DNA from: Anaerosalibacter sp. Marseille-P3206
GTDB lineage: Bacteria > Bacillota > Clostridia > Tissierellales > Sporanaerobacteraceae
NCBI RefSeq assembly: GCF_900155565.1
Contig: NZ_FUHM01000002.1
Location: forward strand, 2,046,001 to 2,110,000
Length of the DNA: 64,000 nucleotides
Direction of reading: 5' to 3'
A program made the translations under genes and the position numbers. Below the pieces are notes generated by a model, which worked only from the letters and a program-made list of their open reading frames with translations, did not search any database and had not been told where the DNA came from. Position 1 is the stretch's first letter, and each line of letters begins with the position of its first letter. Positions 36,407-46,400 of the stretch are shown piece by piece.

Positions 36407-38228
36407 CCTATATGAGGAATTTAATTGTAAAAATGAGGTAGAACTTTATGAGAAAATAAAAAATCAAGATGAAGACATAAAACCACTTATAGAATTTTTA
36501 GATTATGCTAGAGCCAATATTAAAAATAATAGACAAGCAATAACTAGTCCTGATACCTTAGTAGAATATGTAAAGTCAATAACTTTACCTACTAAAGATG
36601 CCGTGACTATTATTTTTGCAAATACTAAGAACCATCCAGTCCATCTTAAAAGGACCAGACTTAGTCAAAGGAATAGTATAAAAGAAAGCTTAAGAGAGGG
36701 CTTAATGGCAGGGGCTAATAGTGTCTTTTTAGCCTTTTCTAATGAAACACCTGATAAAAGAATAGAGGAAACAAAAGAATATTTTGAAAAAATAGGGATG
36801 AAGGTAGTAGATACTATAGGCTATAGCAAGGAAAATAACAGTTTCCTTTCAATGCTTGCAGGAAGAAGTTATTATGCATCTAAAACCTATGAAATAGCCA
36901 ATGATACAGAAAATGTCTATGGAGATAAGGATTATAGCCTTAAGGATAAGTATGAAGATTTTACAAGCTACTTTGCAAGTAACGAGCTTATAGATTTAAA
37001 TTTAATAGAAAATACAAATGAAATAAAAGAGATACTAAAAATAGGTTTTCAACATCATCAGCAAGAGATTTTTGGCATTATAGTTTATGATAAAGATGAT
37101 AAGATTATAGGAGCAGAACAACTTTTTAAAGGGTCTACTGATGCTGCAATAGTGGATTTAAAAATTATAGCTAGAAGTTTATTAAACTATCAAGATGTAA
37201 AAGGTATGGCAGTCTTTCATAATCATCCTAGTGGCAATCCTACTCCTAGTAGAGAAGATCTACAAATGACTAATAAAATAAAAAACCTTACTGAAATTTT
37301 TGACATAGAGCTTTTAGACCACTTTATAGTAGGAAAAGAGAAGACCTTATCCTTTTCACAAGAGGTTGACAGTTTTCAAAGTGAGAACCAAAGTTATCAA
37401 GATAAGCAAGAGGAAATTCCACTCCTTAAGGAAGATAAAAGTAATTACGATATGGGAAAAGTTTACCTTAGAGTGGGAGATAAAATAAAAACTTCTTTAT
37501 CAGATGAAACTATAGTTTTAGACATAGATAAGGATAATGCTGTATTGTTTGATGGAAGACAATTTGTAGAGGTCTATGGTCTACAAAGTAATGAAGAAAA
37601 GTTCTTTTGGAATCATGGTAACTATTCTGATCACTATCCTAAAAATAAGGATATTAACTCAGTAGATACTTTAAATAATATGATAGATAAAGACTATGAG
37701 GGCTTTGTAAAGGCCTTAATTACATTAGAGATGGGAGTAGACAATCCAGACATATTAGAAGAGATTTATGAAAGGTATATGCGTAATGATGGAGTAAATC
37801 TAATTAATGACTATTTTGAAGAGCTTATATATGAACTAGAGGGGGAAATACCAATAATAGGCAATAGGGCTATAGAGACTGATGAAAAAACAAATAAAGA
37901 AGAAGATTTTTGTAATAAGATTGATGATTTCATAAATTCTTATGTCGAGCTATCCAATGCTATGTATGAAGTAGACTACGATTTTGCAGAGAATTATCCT
38001 CTGGAAAAATCCTTTCATGATATAGACTTTATAGATTGGGCTGAAGCAACTAAAAGAAATTTAACTAAGGCAAAAAATAGAATGAAGCCAGGAAAAGACA
38101 GTAAAGAAACAAAAAAAGAGTCAACTATTGAGAAACTTAATAAACTAAAAGATAAGGTAGCTAAGGATAGTATAGGAAGGACACAAGAGAAGGCTGAAAA
38201 TAAGAAGAATGATAGGGAAATACAATAG
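36396..38228 (+). CDS. Double RadC/JAB-domain protein
   Basis: A 610-residue protein. An N-terminal RadC-like domain (about 45-150) has TIIFANTKNHPVHLKRTRLS but SNETPD where the metal-binding HxH motif should be, so it is likely inactive. A second RadC/JAB domain (about 205-330) keeps the JAMM metal ligands: Glu in GAEQLF and HNHPSGNPTPSRED with His275 and His277. The C-terminal half is acidic with a small beta-rich segment (YLRVGDKIKTSLSDETIVL). RadC-like proteins are common in ICEs; their biochemical role is unsettled. The start at 36396 has GGAGG nine bases upstream; an ATG eight codons earlier lacks one. Confidence 0.8.
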   Translation: MRNSLYEEFNCKNEVELYEKIKNQDEDIKPLIEFLDYARANIKNNRQAITSPDTLVEYVKSITLPTKDAVTIIFANTKNHPVHLKRTRLSQRNSIKESLREGLMAGANSVFLAFSNETPDKRIEETKEYFEKIGMKVVDTIGYSKENNSFLSMLAGRSYYASKTYEIANDTENVYGDKDYSLKDKYEDFTSYFASNELIDLNLIENTNEIKEILKIGFQHHQQEIFGIIVYDKDDKIIGAEQLFKGSTDAAIVDLKIIARSLLNYQDVKGMAVFHNHPSGNPTPSREDLQMTNKIKNLTEIFDIELLDHFIVGKEKTLSFSQEVDSFQSENQSYQDKQEEIPLLKEDKSNYDMGKVYLRVGDKIKTSLSDETIVLDIDKDNAVLFDGRQFVEVYGLQSNEEKFFWNHGNYSDHYPKNKDINSVDTLNNMIDKDYEGFVKALITLEMGVDNPDILEEIYERYMRNDGVNLINDYFEELIYELEGEIPIIGNRAIETDEKTNKEEDFCNKIDDFINSYVELSNAMYEVDYDFAENYPLEKSFHDIDFIDWAEATKRNLTKAKNRMKPGKDSKETKKESTIEKLNKLKDKVAKDSIGRTQEKAENKKNDREIQ

Positions 38229-38254
38229 TAGTAATATAAGCAAGTAATAGATAT

Positions 38255-38286
38255 GGGGCAGGCTTCGGCCACCCCTTCTTTTTTGT
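38255..38286 (+). terminator. Terminator before the BREX operon
   Basis: GGGG, CA, GGC, loop TTCG, GCC, A, CCCC, then TTCTTTTTT. It ends the ICE backbone transcript and isolates the BREX operon. Confidence 0.85.
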
Positions 38287-38324
38287 GCGATTTTTTAAGT
38301 TTATAACTCAAAACTCTATAATTA

Positions 38325-38333
38325 TGATATAAT
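38325..38333 (+). promoter_or_regulatory. Extended -10 promoter of the BREX operon
   Basis: TGATATAAT gives a consensus -10 with the upstream TG of extended -10 promoters. No good -35 is present at 17 bases. It lies between the terminator and the regulator gene at 38402. Confidence 0.5.
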
Positions 38334-38401
38334 CAAATATGGATATAATTTACGCAAACATATAGAAGTATTATATATAGAAACTAATAAGGAGGATGTA
38401 T

Positions 38402-38632
38402 ATGGGATTCAGCTACAATAAACTTTGGAAGATTCTAATTGATGAAGAAATGAATAAGACAGAGTTCCAGAAAGCTGTTGAATTGAGTCCTACTACAGTA
38501 GCAAAGCTAGGTAAAAATGAGACAGTAAATATGGAAATTTTAGCCCGTATTTGTGATTATTTCGATTGTGGAATAGAAGATATAGTTTCTTATAGCCCTG
38601 AAAAGAGAAAATATGAAAATAAAGATAAATAA
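38402..38632 (+). CDS. Small Cro/C1-type HTH regulator (YozG-like)
   Basis: A 76-residue protein made of one helix-turn-helix domain: LIDEEMNKTEFQKAVELSPT, then VAKLGKNETVNMEILARICD and FDCGIEDIV. This is the compact HTH_26 form in which the DNA-reading helix is ELSPTTVAKLG. It is the first gene under the extended -10 promoter and precedes brxA by 11 bases, so it most likely controls BREX. Known BREX regulators such as BrxR are larger WYL proteins, so this is a different type. ATG 38402 has GGAGG six bases before it, while ATG 38396 is too close. Confidence 0.8.
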   Translation: MGFSYNKLWKILIDEEMNKTEFQKAVELSPTTVAKLGKNETVNMEILARICDYFDCGIEDIVSYSPEKRKYENKDK

Positions 38633-38643
38633 GGAGGTACTTC

Positions 38644-39249
38644 ATGGATAGTAATGCACCATATATAGCTTCACTTACAAGAGAACCTTTTATGTATTAT
38701 GAAATGAAAATAACTGCAAAGTTACTTGAGGAAGGATTAAGCGAAGAAGAAGCTATAGAAAAAATATTTAAAGAAAATTTATATCAATATCCTACAGAAA
38801 GAAGCCTTAAAATGAGAGCAAGAGCTTGTATAAAAAGATTAAATGCACTTGGAGATGAAGAACTCGTATCCTGGATTATAAATAGACCTTTAGATATTTC
38901 AAGACAAGTATGTCTATATGCAATGATGAAAGATTCAAGACTTATATGGGAGTTTATGATTACTGTTATTGGAGAGAAATACAGAACCCGTAATTTTTCC
39001 TATAGCAGAATGGATCTAAATGTATTTTTCACTAGACTTCAAGAACAGAATGATACTGTAGCAAGTTGGAGTGACTCAACAATTAACAAGCTTAAATCGG
39101 TATTTGCTAGTCTCTTAAAAGAGAATGGATATATAGATAAAACCAGTTCTAAAAGGCTTAATGAAGTGCTTTTAGATTATAAACTAAAAGATAAAATAAT
39201 CGAAAATGGAGATGCAACTTGTCTTCCAGCTTTCAATTATTTTGAGTAA
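38644..39249 (+). CDS. brxA: BREX protein BrxA (DUF1819)
   Basis: A 201-residue protein of the DUF1819 family, with a small helical DNA-binding-like fold. Family segments include PFMYYEMKITAKLLEEGLSE, YPTERSLKMRARACIKRLNA and ICLYAMMKDSRLIWEFM-like text. BrxA is the first structural gene of type 1 BREX; its exact role in host methylation and phage exclusion is unresolved. It starts at ATG with AGGAGG and is followed by brxB 14 bases later. Confidence 0.9.
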   Translation: MDSNAPYIASLTREPFMYYEMKITAKLLEEGLSEEEAIEKIFKENLYQYPTERSLKMRARACIKRLNALGDEELVSWIINRPLDISRQVCLYAMMKDSRLIWEFMITVIGEKYRTRNFSYSRMDLNVFFTRLQEQNDTVASWSDSTINKLKSVFASLLKENGYIDKTSSKRLNEVLLDYKLKDKIIENGDATCLPAFNYFE

Positions 39250-39263
39250 AGGAGTGTAGCAGA

Positions 39264-39821
39264 GTGAGCAATATAAACGAAAAACTAGATAGATTAAGAA
39301 ACTTAATTCAAGATCAAGACTTTCTAACAGGGAAAGGACTGAGCAATGAAGTTAATATAAGAATGTTCTGCTATGAACCTAAGGATGAAATGGCAGTAAG
39401 GCATTTTACAAAACAACTTGAAAACGATAATTCCCTGGAATGTAATCTTATTTGTCATAATCTTTATCATGTGTTTTTGGAAATATGTGAGGAAAAAAAT
39501 ATTATTAAGAAGATTCCAGATATGGAAGAAAAAAAAGGAAGCGACTACCTTAAAGATAGGATATTAAAGTTTTCAACAACAAAAGCTTTTGCAGAAAAAA
39601 TGCAGTATGAACCACATGAAAAAGGAGATGTTCTTTTACTTACAGGAGTAGGAGAAGTATATCCATTTATGAGAGTTCATTCTCTTTTAGAAGAATTACA
39701 GACAGGATTTGATGACATTCCTATAGTTGTTCTTTATCCAGGAAGTTTTAATGGTAGATCAGTAACACTATTTAATGAATTTACACCAAATGAGTACTAT
39801 AGGGCATTTAATATAATTTAG
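39264..39821 (+). CDS. brxB: BREX protein BrxB (DUF1788)
   Basis: A 185-residue DUF1788 protein. GDVLLLTGVGEVYPFMRVHS, PIVVLYPGSFNG and SLTLFNEF-type text near the C-terminus (VTLFNEFTPNEYYRAFN) are family hallmarks. BrxB is a core component of BREX and its activity is unknown. It starts with GTG. The order brxA-brxB-brxC defines type 1 BREX. Confidence 0.92.
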   Translation: MSNINEKLDRLRNLIQDQDFLTGKGLSNEVNIRMFCYEPKDEMAVRHFTKQLENDNSLECNLICHNLYHVFLEICEEKNIIKKIPDMEEKKGSDYLKDRILKFSTTKAFAEKMQYEPHEKGDVLLLTGVGEVYPFMRVHSLLEELQTGFDDIPIVVLYPGSFNGRSVTLFNEFTPNEYYRAFNII

Positions 39822-39840
39822 GAAGTGGGAGGGAATATAA

Positions 39841-42800
39841 TTGAGAATACAAAATATGTTTTATGATGACATCAATAGAGAGATAAATGGTGTTATCAAA
39901 GTTGATCAAGATACAGAAGGTATAATAGAACAGGAACTTTCAGAATATGTTATTACAAGGGAACTTAAGAAACACTTTATAAGTTTTTTTAATTACTATT
40001 CAGATTCTTTTGATAGACCGACTGCTGATACAGGTGTATGGATTTCTGGATTCTTTGGAAGCGGTAAATCTCACTTCTTGAAAATCCTTTCATACATTTT
40101 AGAAAATAAAGAAGTAAATGGAATTAAGACTGTAGAGAGATTCAGAGAAAAATTTACAGATGATTTAGCAACATTTATGCTGATTGATAAATCAACACAG
40201 GCTCCTACAGAAACAATTCTATTTAATATTGATATAGAAGGGCCTATGGAAAAAAACAAGACAGCAGTTTTAAGGGTATTTGCCAAGATGTTTTATAAAC
40301 ACCTTGGATTTTATGGTGAAAATCTTAAAGTTGCAAAACTTGAACAATATGTTGATAGGAGAGGAAAAACAGAAGAATTTAGACGTGTTTTTGAAGAAAA
40401 AAACGGTGATTCATGGATAGATTCAAGAGATGTATTTGACTTCTGTGAAGATGAAGTAGTTGAAACACTTATGCAAGTTCTTGGTATGAGTGAAACAGCA
40501 GCCAGAAATTGGTTTGACTCCTCTGAAGAAATTGATATTTCAATAGCACAGCTTGTGTCTGAAATAAAAGAATATGTTGATAGTAAGCCAGATAATTATA
40601 GGCTTCTTTTCATGATTGATGAGGTGGGACAGTATGTAGGTGCTGATACTGATATGCTTCTTAATCTTCAATCTTTAGTTGAAAAGATAGGCTCTGAGTG
40701 TATGGGAAAAGTCTGGGTAATGTGTACTGGGCAAGAAGCTCTAGATGAAATAATTAGAACAAGGGCAGACGAATTTTCAAGAATCCAGGCAAGATTCAAG
40801 ACAAGGCTTTCACTTTCTTCATCATCAGCAGATGAGGTTATTCAAAAGAGAATTCTAAAGAAAAATAATGAGTCCAAAGCCTATCTTGAAGATGTTTATG
40901 ACAAACAGAAAAGTGTTATGGACAATCTCTTTAAATTTAGAGAAGCAGTTGGAGATATAAGAGGTTTTGAAGGACCAGGAGAATTCTCTGTAAACTTTCC
41001 CTTTGTGCCATATCAGTTTATCCTTATGCAGAAGGTATTTTCTGAAATTAGAAAACATGGTAATGCAGGAAAGCATTTATCAGGTGGAGAAAGATCTATG
41101 CTTTCTGGCTTTCAGGAAGCTGCACAAAGGGTTCAGGATAGGGATGAGTATGCAATAATTCCTTTTTGGATGTTTTATGACACAGTTCATACTTTTCTTG
41201 ATGGTTCAATTAGAAGAGTAATAGAAAGAGCAGAAAGAGCAGCAAGAGATGATAAGGGTCTTGAACCTATAGATGTTAATGTCTTGAAGCTTCTTTACAT
41301 GATTAGGTATGTGGAAGATATACCTGCAAATCTTGATAATATTATAATTATGATGGCTGAAGATATAAGAGTGGATAAGATTGATGAAAGAAACAAGATT
41401 CAAAAATCACTAGATAGGCTTATTCACCAGAACTATATTGCAAGAACAGGAGATACATATAATTTTCTTACTGATGCAGAGCAAGATGTAGAAAGAGAAA
41501 TCAGAGATGAATATGTAGATCCAAGCGAGATTACAAGAAAAATTTCTGAAATGATTTTTGGGAATATATATACAACAAAAAAATTCCGTTATGAAAAGAA
41601 ATATGACTTTGAATTTGATAAAAAAGTAGATGGTGTAAATTATGGTAATCCAGTTGGAGGAATGGAACTAGAGATTCTTACTATTGCAACAAGCGTAATA
41701 GATAAACAGGAACTTAGACTGATGACTGAATCTCAGAACAAGGTTCTTGTGGTACTTGAAGATACGGAATACTACAACTTCATAGAAAATGCTATGAAAA
41801 TAGATAAGTTTGCAAGAAAGAAGAATATCCCACAACTTCCAAAATCAATGCAAGATATTATAAGAAGTAAACAAGACGATGCTGAGCATTTTAAAGAGGA
41901 TGCCTTAGTGGAACTTAAAGAGGCTTTTATGAAAGCAAAGTTTTATATAAATGGAGATAGGACTACAGTAAAAGCTGGAACACCACAAGCTAAAATTGAT
42001 GAAGCATTAGAGTATCTAGTTTCTAATGTATATAATAAACTTGACTTGATTACAAAAAATGCAGATTCAGATGAAGATATTTATAAGATTCTTGATGGAA
42101 GAGAAGATGATGGTATAATGCCAGGACTAGAGTCCAACAGAAAGGCAGCAACTGAGATTGAAACCTACCTAATAGCTCAAAACCAGCAACACCTTCCTAC
42201 CAATATGGCAGATGTTCAGAAAAGATTCACATCTATTCCTTATGGATGGCGAGAAAGAGATGTTGCAGCTGTAGTTGCAAGATTAATCTATGAACAAAAA
42301 GTAATTGTTAAATACGGTGGAGAAACCGTAAGAACAGATGATGAGAGGCTTCCAGAACTTTTATATAAGAGAAGTGAAATAGGGAAAACAAAGATTCAAA
42401 AACGTGAAATGATAAGTATTCAAAAGATAAAAGAGGCAAGAGACTTTTTAAGAGATTTCTTTGATCTTATGGATGTGCCAGAAGATGATGATGGACTTGT
42501 AGATTTTATTATTTCCAAATTTGAAAACCTAGAATACCATTATGATGAATTACTTAATAAATATGAGGGCAATAACTATCCTGATAAAAAGAAAATAATT
42601 GAAGCAAAGGCTACTGTATCAGATCTTCTTTATGCAAAGACAGATAATATTGCCCTTGTAAACAAGCTTATTGATATGGAAGATGAGCTTGAAGATATGC
42701 AGGAAGATATGGAATCTATTGAAGACTTCTTTAAGTCACAGGTAGATACATTTGATGAAGCAACAAGACTGGAAAGCTTGCTTCGTTCAGACCTTGATTA

Positions 42801-43434
42801 CCTTCAAAATGAAAGTGAAGTAAACGATGCACTTAATAAAATTAGACTTATAGTCAATATCAATCCTAAAAAAGACGATTTTGATTATAGGGATGTTCCA
42901 AAACTTACTGATTATATGAAGGTAGTGAGAGAAGGACATAATAGGCTTGTTTATGGCAAACGTGAAGAAATCCTTGAAATTGTAAGACAATGTATGGAAG
43001 AAATCCATAGGGGAGATAAAAATGATAGGATTATCGGCAATATAATTAAGAAAACTGATGATTTTTATACACAAAAGAAAAAGGAAATTGCTGAAACAGA
43101 AAGTCTTAGAATTCTTGATGGATTTATTCCTAGTCTTTGGTCTGAAAAGGATCAGGCAGTCAAAGATATAATTTCTATTGAAAAAAGTAATGCCGAAGCT
43201 GAAAGAAGACGTAATGATGAAGAAGGAAAGCAAAGTGGAGAAAATGATACAGTAAAAGAAACTGAAGTATCACCTGAGCCTGAAAAGAAAAAGCATATTA
43301 AGAAATTCTATAGGCAATCAATATTCCCTGCAAGAACTCTGGAAAGTGAAAGTGACATAAGAGAGTATCTAGAGACTATTGAAAAAAATCTTATGACACT
43401 CTTAGGAGATTGTGATGGTATAGAAATAAATTAA
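39841..43434 (+). CDS. brxC: BREX P-loop ATPase BrxC
   Basis: A 1197-residue ATPase, the standard size for BrxC/PglY. Walker A is GFFGSGKSH at residues 70-78, and Walker B is LLFMIDEVGQYV near residue 257. RIQARFKTRLSLSS follows. The C-terminal half is coiled-coil rich and ends with the conserved KKFYRQSIFPARTLESESDI. BrxC is needed for both methylation and exclusion. It starts with TTG, after GGGAGGGAA. No frameshift was seen. Confidence 0.93.
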   Translation: MRIQNMFYDDINREINGVIKVDQDTEGIIEQELSEYVITRELKKHFISFFNYYSDSFDRPTADTGVWISGFFGSGKSHFLKILSYILENKEVNGIKTVERFREKFTDDLATFMLIDKSTQAPTETILFNIDIEGPMEKNKTAVLRVFAKMFYKHLGFYGENLKVAKLEQYVDRRGKTEEFRRVFEEKNGDSWIDSRDVFDFCEDEVVETLMQVLGMSETAARNWFDSSEEIDISIAQLVSEIKEYVDSKPDNYRLLFMIDEVGQYVGADTDMLLNLQSLVEKIGSECMGKVWVMCTGQEALDEIIRTRADEFSRIQARFKTRLSLSSSSADEVIQKRILKKNNESKAYLEDVYDKQKSVMDNLFKFREAVGDIRGFEGPGEFSVNFPFVPYQFILMQKVFSEIRKHGNAGKHLSGGERSMLSGFQEAAQRVQDRDEYAIIPFWMFYDTVHTFLDGSIRRVIERAERAARDDKGLEPIDVNVLKLLYMIRYVEDIPANLDNIIIMMAEDIRVDKIDERNKIQKSLDRLIHQNYIARTGDTYNFLTDAEQDVEREIRDEYVDPSEITRKISEMIFGNIYTTKKFRYEKKYDFEFDKKVDGVNYGNPVGGMELEILTIATSVIDKQELRLMTESQNKVLVVLEDTEYYNFIENAMKIDKFARKKNIPQLPKSMQDIIRSKQDDAEHFKEDALVELKEAFMKAKFYINGDRTTVKAGTPQAKIDEALEYLVSNVYNKLDLITKNADSDEDIYKILDGREDDGIMPGLESNRKAATEIETYLIAQNQQHLPTNMADVQKRFTSIPYGWRERDVAAVVARLIYEQKVIVKYGGETVRTDDERLPELLYKRSEIGKTKIQKREMISIQKIKEARDFLRDFFDLMDVPEDDDGLVDFIISKFENLEYHYDELLNKYEGNNYPDKKKIIEAKATVSDLLYAKTDNIALVNKLIDMEDELEDMQEDMESIEDFFKSQVDTFDEATRLESLLRSDLDYLQNESEVNDALNKIRLIVNINPKKDDFDYRDVPKLTDYMKVVREGHNRLVYGKREEILEIVRQCMEEIHRGDKNDRIIGNIIKKTDDFYTQKKKEIAETESLRILDGFIPSLWSEKDQAVKDIISIEKSNAEAERRRNDEEGKQSGENDTVKETEVSPEPEKKKHIKKFYRQSIFPARTLESESDIREYLETIEKNLMTLLGDCDGIEIN

Positions 43435-43451
43435 GAAAGGAAAGGTAGGAT

Positions 43452-46400
43452 ATGAATAAAACAACGATAAAAAACTTTGCAATCTGGGCAAGAAGAGAAC
43501 TTATCGAAAAAGTTACTAAGAAAGCAAAGATATATGGAATAGAAAAAGATAAAGAAATGAAGGAGATGGATACTGCTCTTAATGGGCAGGTCCTGACTTC
43601 TGATGATAAAAAAGCAAGAAGAATATTAATTGAAAAAATAGATAAAGATGGCTTTGATGAAACTATAGAAGAGGTTGCTTATACATGGTTTAACCGTTTT
43701 ATTGCCATAAGATTTATGGAAGTAAATGGATATATACCTAGCCATATAAGAGTTTTCACTTCAGAAAATAATGAGTTTGAACCTCAGATTCTGTCAGAAG
43801 CTATACATATTGATTTACCAGGGCTTGATAAGTCAAAGGTTCTAGAACTTTATAATGCTGGTAACAAGGAAGAGGAACTTTTTAATTATTTATTTATTAC
43901 TCAATGTAATGCTTTAAACGAAGTTCTTCCAGGTATGTTTCAAAAGCTTAATGACTACACAGAGCTTCTTCTTCCAGATGGACTTTTAAGAGATGATTCT
44001 GTAATAGATGTAATGATAAGTGAAATACCTGAGGAAGACTGGAAGGAACAAGTTCAGATAATAGGATGGCTATATCAATATTATAATACTGAACCTAAAG
44101 ATGAGGTATTTAAAAAGTTTGGTGATAAAAATAAAGTTAATACAAAAGAAGATATTCCGGCAGCCACACAACTCTTTACTCCTGACTGGATTGTAAGATA
44201 TATGGTTGAAAATTCACTAGGAAGACTATGGATTGAAGGACATCCTGATGAAGAACTGAAAGAAAACTGGAAATACTATATAGAAGATGCAAAGCAAGAA
44301 GTAGAAATAGAAGAAAAACTACAGAAAATAAAAAAAGAATATGCAGATATTAAACCACAGGATATTAAGTGCATTGATCCTTGTATTGGTTCAGGTCACA
44401 TAGGGTGCTATCTTTTTGATGTACTTATACAAATATATGAATCATGTGGTTACAAGAGAAGGGATGCAGTAAAGCTTATATTAGAAAATAATATCTATGG
44501 TCTTGATATAGATGAGAGGGCAAGACAGCTTGCATATTTCTCTTTAATGATGAAGGCGAGACAGTATGACAGAAGATTTTTAAGTAGAAAAGATATTCCA
44601 CAACCCAAAGTATATGCAATAGAGGAAAGCAACTTTTTTAAAACAGAGAATGGGAAAAATATTATTGAATACTTTTCAAATGGAGATAATGATTTAAAGA
44701 AGGATATAGATTCCATTATAGAAGATATGATGGATGCAAAGGAATATGGCTCTATTATAAATGTGAATCAAGTAAATTTTGAAGCTTTATATAATCGATT
44801 TGAGGATATTAAAAAAGAATTTACTATGAATCTAGATGGTGTATTAGCATTAGAACAATTATTACCACTTGTAGAGCAGGCAGAAGTTCTTTCGGATAAA
44901 TATGATGTAGTAGTAACAAATCCACCATATTTAAAAGCAGATAATATTCCAACAAAACTTGCTGATTATATATATAAAAAAAATACATATGCAAAATATG
45001 ATTTATATGCTGCATTTATATATAAAAGTTATTCATATTTAAAACAGAATGGAATTTTGGGAATGATAACTATGCATAACTTTATGTATGCACCAAGTTT
45101 TTTAAATATGAGGAATGAGATAAAACATTGGGATTGGATATCTTTATTACATTTAGGAAGCAGGGCATTTAGTGAAATAAGTGGAGAAGTAGTACAGACG
45201 GCAGCTTATGTAATTTCGAAAACAAATATAAAAAGAAAAATGAAAGTTGTTGATGTAACAAAATTCAATGATAGTGATTTAAAAGAAAAAGAATTCTTAA
45301 ATAGAAATTGTGAAATTTATAGTTTTGATATATCTAAGATAGATATTATTCCTGGTAATGCATTTGGATATGATTTGAGCGATACTATATTGGATTTATA
45401 TAAAGAAAAATTATTTTTAGGAGATTATGGAATAAGTAAAGCAGGAATTGTAACTGGGAAAGATAGTTATTTTATAAAATTTTGGCATGAAGTTAATTAT
45501 AATGATATAACATTTAATCCAAATTATAATGATATAAGCTATAAATATGTTTTATTTAGTAAAGGTGGAACTTTTAATAAGTGGTATGGTAATACTCAAA
45601 ATGTATTAAAATTAAGTGATTTATGGGATGATACTAAAACTAATAAATCAGTTCGTAGAGGAGATATAGATGTTTATTATAAAAAGGGTATAGGATGGTC
45701 TCAAATGGGTGGAGGTGTAAATAAGTCATATAGTCAAATTGAAAATGCCGTTTGTAAAACAACAACACCTATGTTATATCCGAACAAAAAATATTTTGAA
45801 TATATTTTGGGATATTTAAATTCTAATATACCACCTCGAGTATTAAAATCGCTTAATCCAACATTAAGCATACTTACAAGTGATATTATGAATTTACCAA
45901 TTATATATGATGAACAGTATGCTGAAGAAATAAAAAAGATAGTAGAAAAATCAATAGAAATTTCAAAACTACTATATTCTCAAAAAGAAGAAAATTATCA
46001 ATTTCTGAAAAATCCATTATTGCTATATGGAAAAGGTAGAATTTCTGATTCTTTAAATAAATATTGTGAAAAAGTTTATAAATTAGAAAAAGAAATGTTT
46101 ATTTATCAAAAACGTTTGAATGAAATTTTTAGTAATATATTTAGTATAAAGAATGTGCAAACAATAAATTTCGAAAGTTCGATAGATAAAAAAAATGAAA
46201 TAATTAGATTCATGTCTTATTTCGTAGGTTGCTGTATGGGAAGATATTCTCTAGATGAAGAAGGACTTGTATTTGCTGGTGGAGAGTTTGATTCATCAAA
46301 ATATACTAGTTTCAGAGCAGTTGAAGATGGCATCCTTCCAATAACAGATCAAGAGTATTTTGAAGATGATATTGTAGAGTTATTTGTTGAATTCTTAAAA

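Noticed and set aside
42787-43233. A 148-codon hydrophobic frame opposite brxC
   Set aside because: Minus-strand shadow of a charged coiled-coil region; no start signals.
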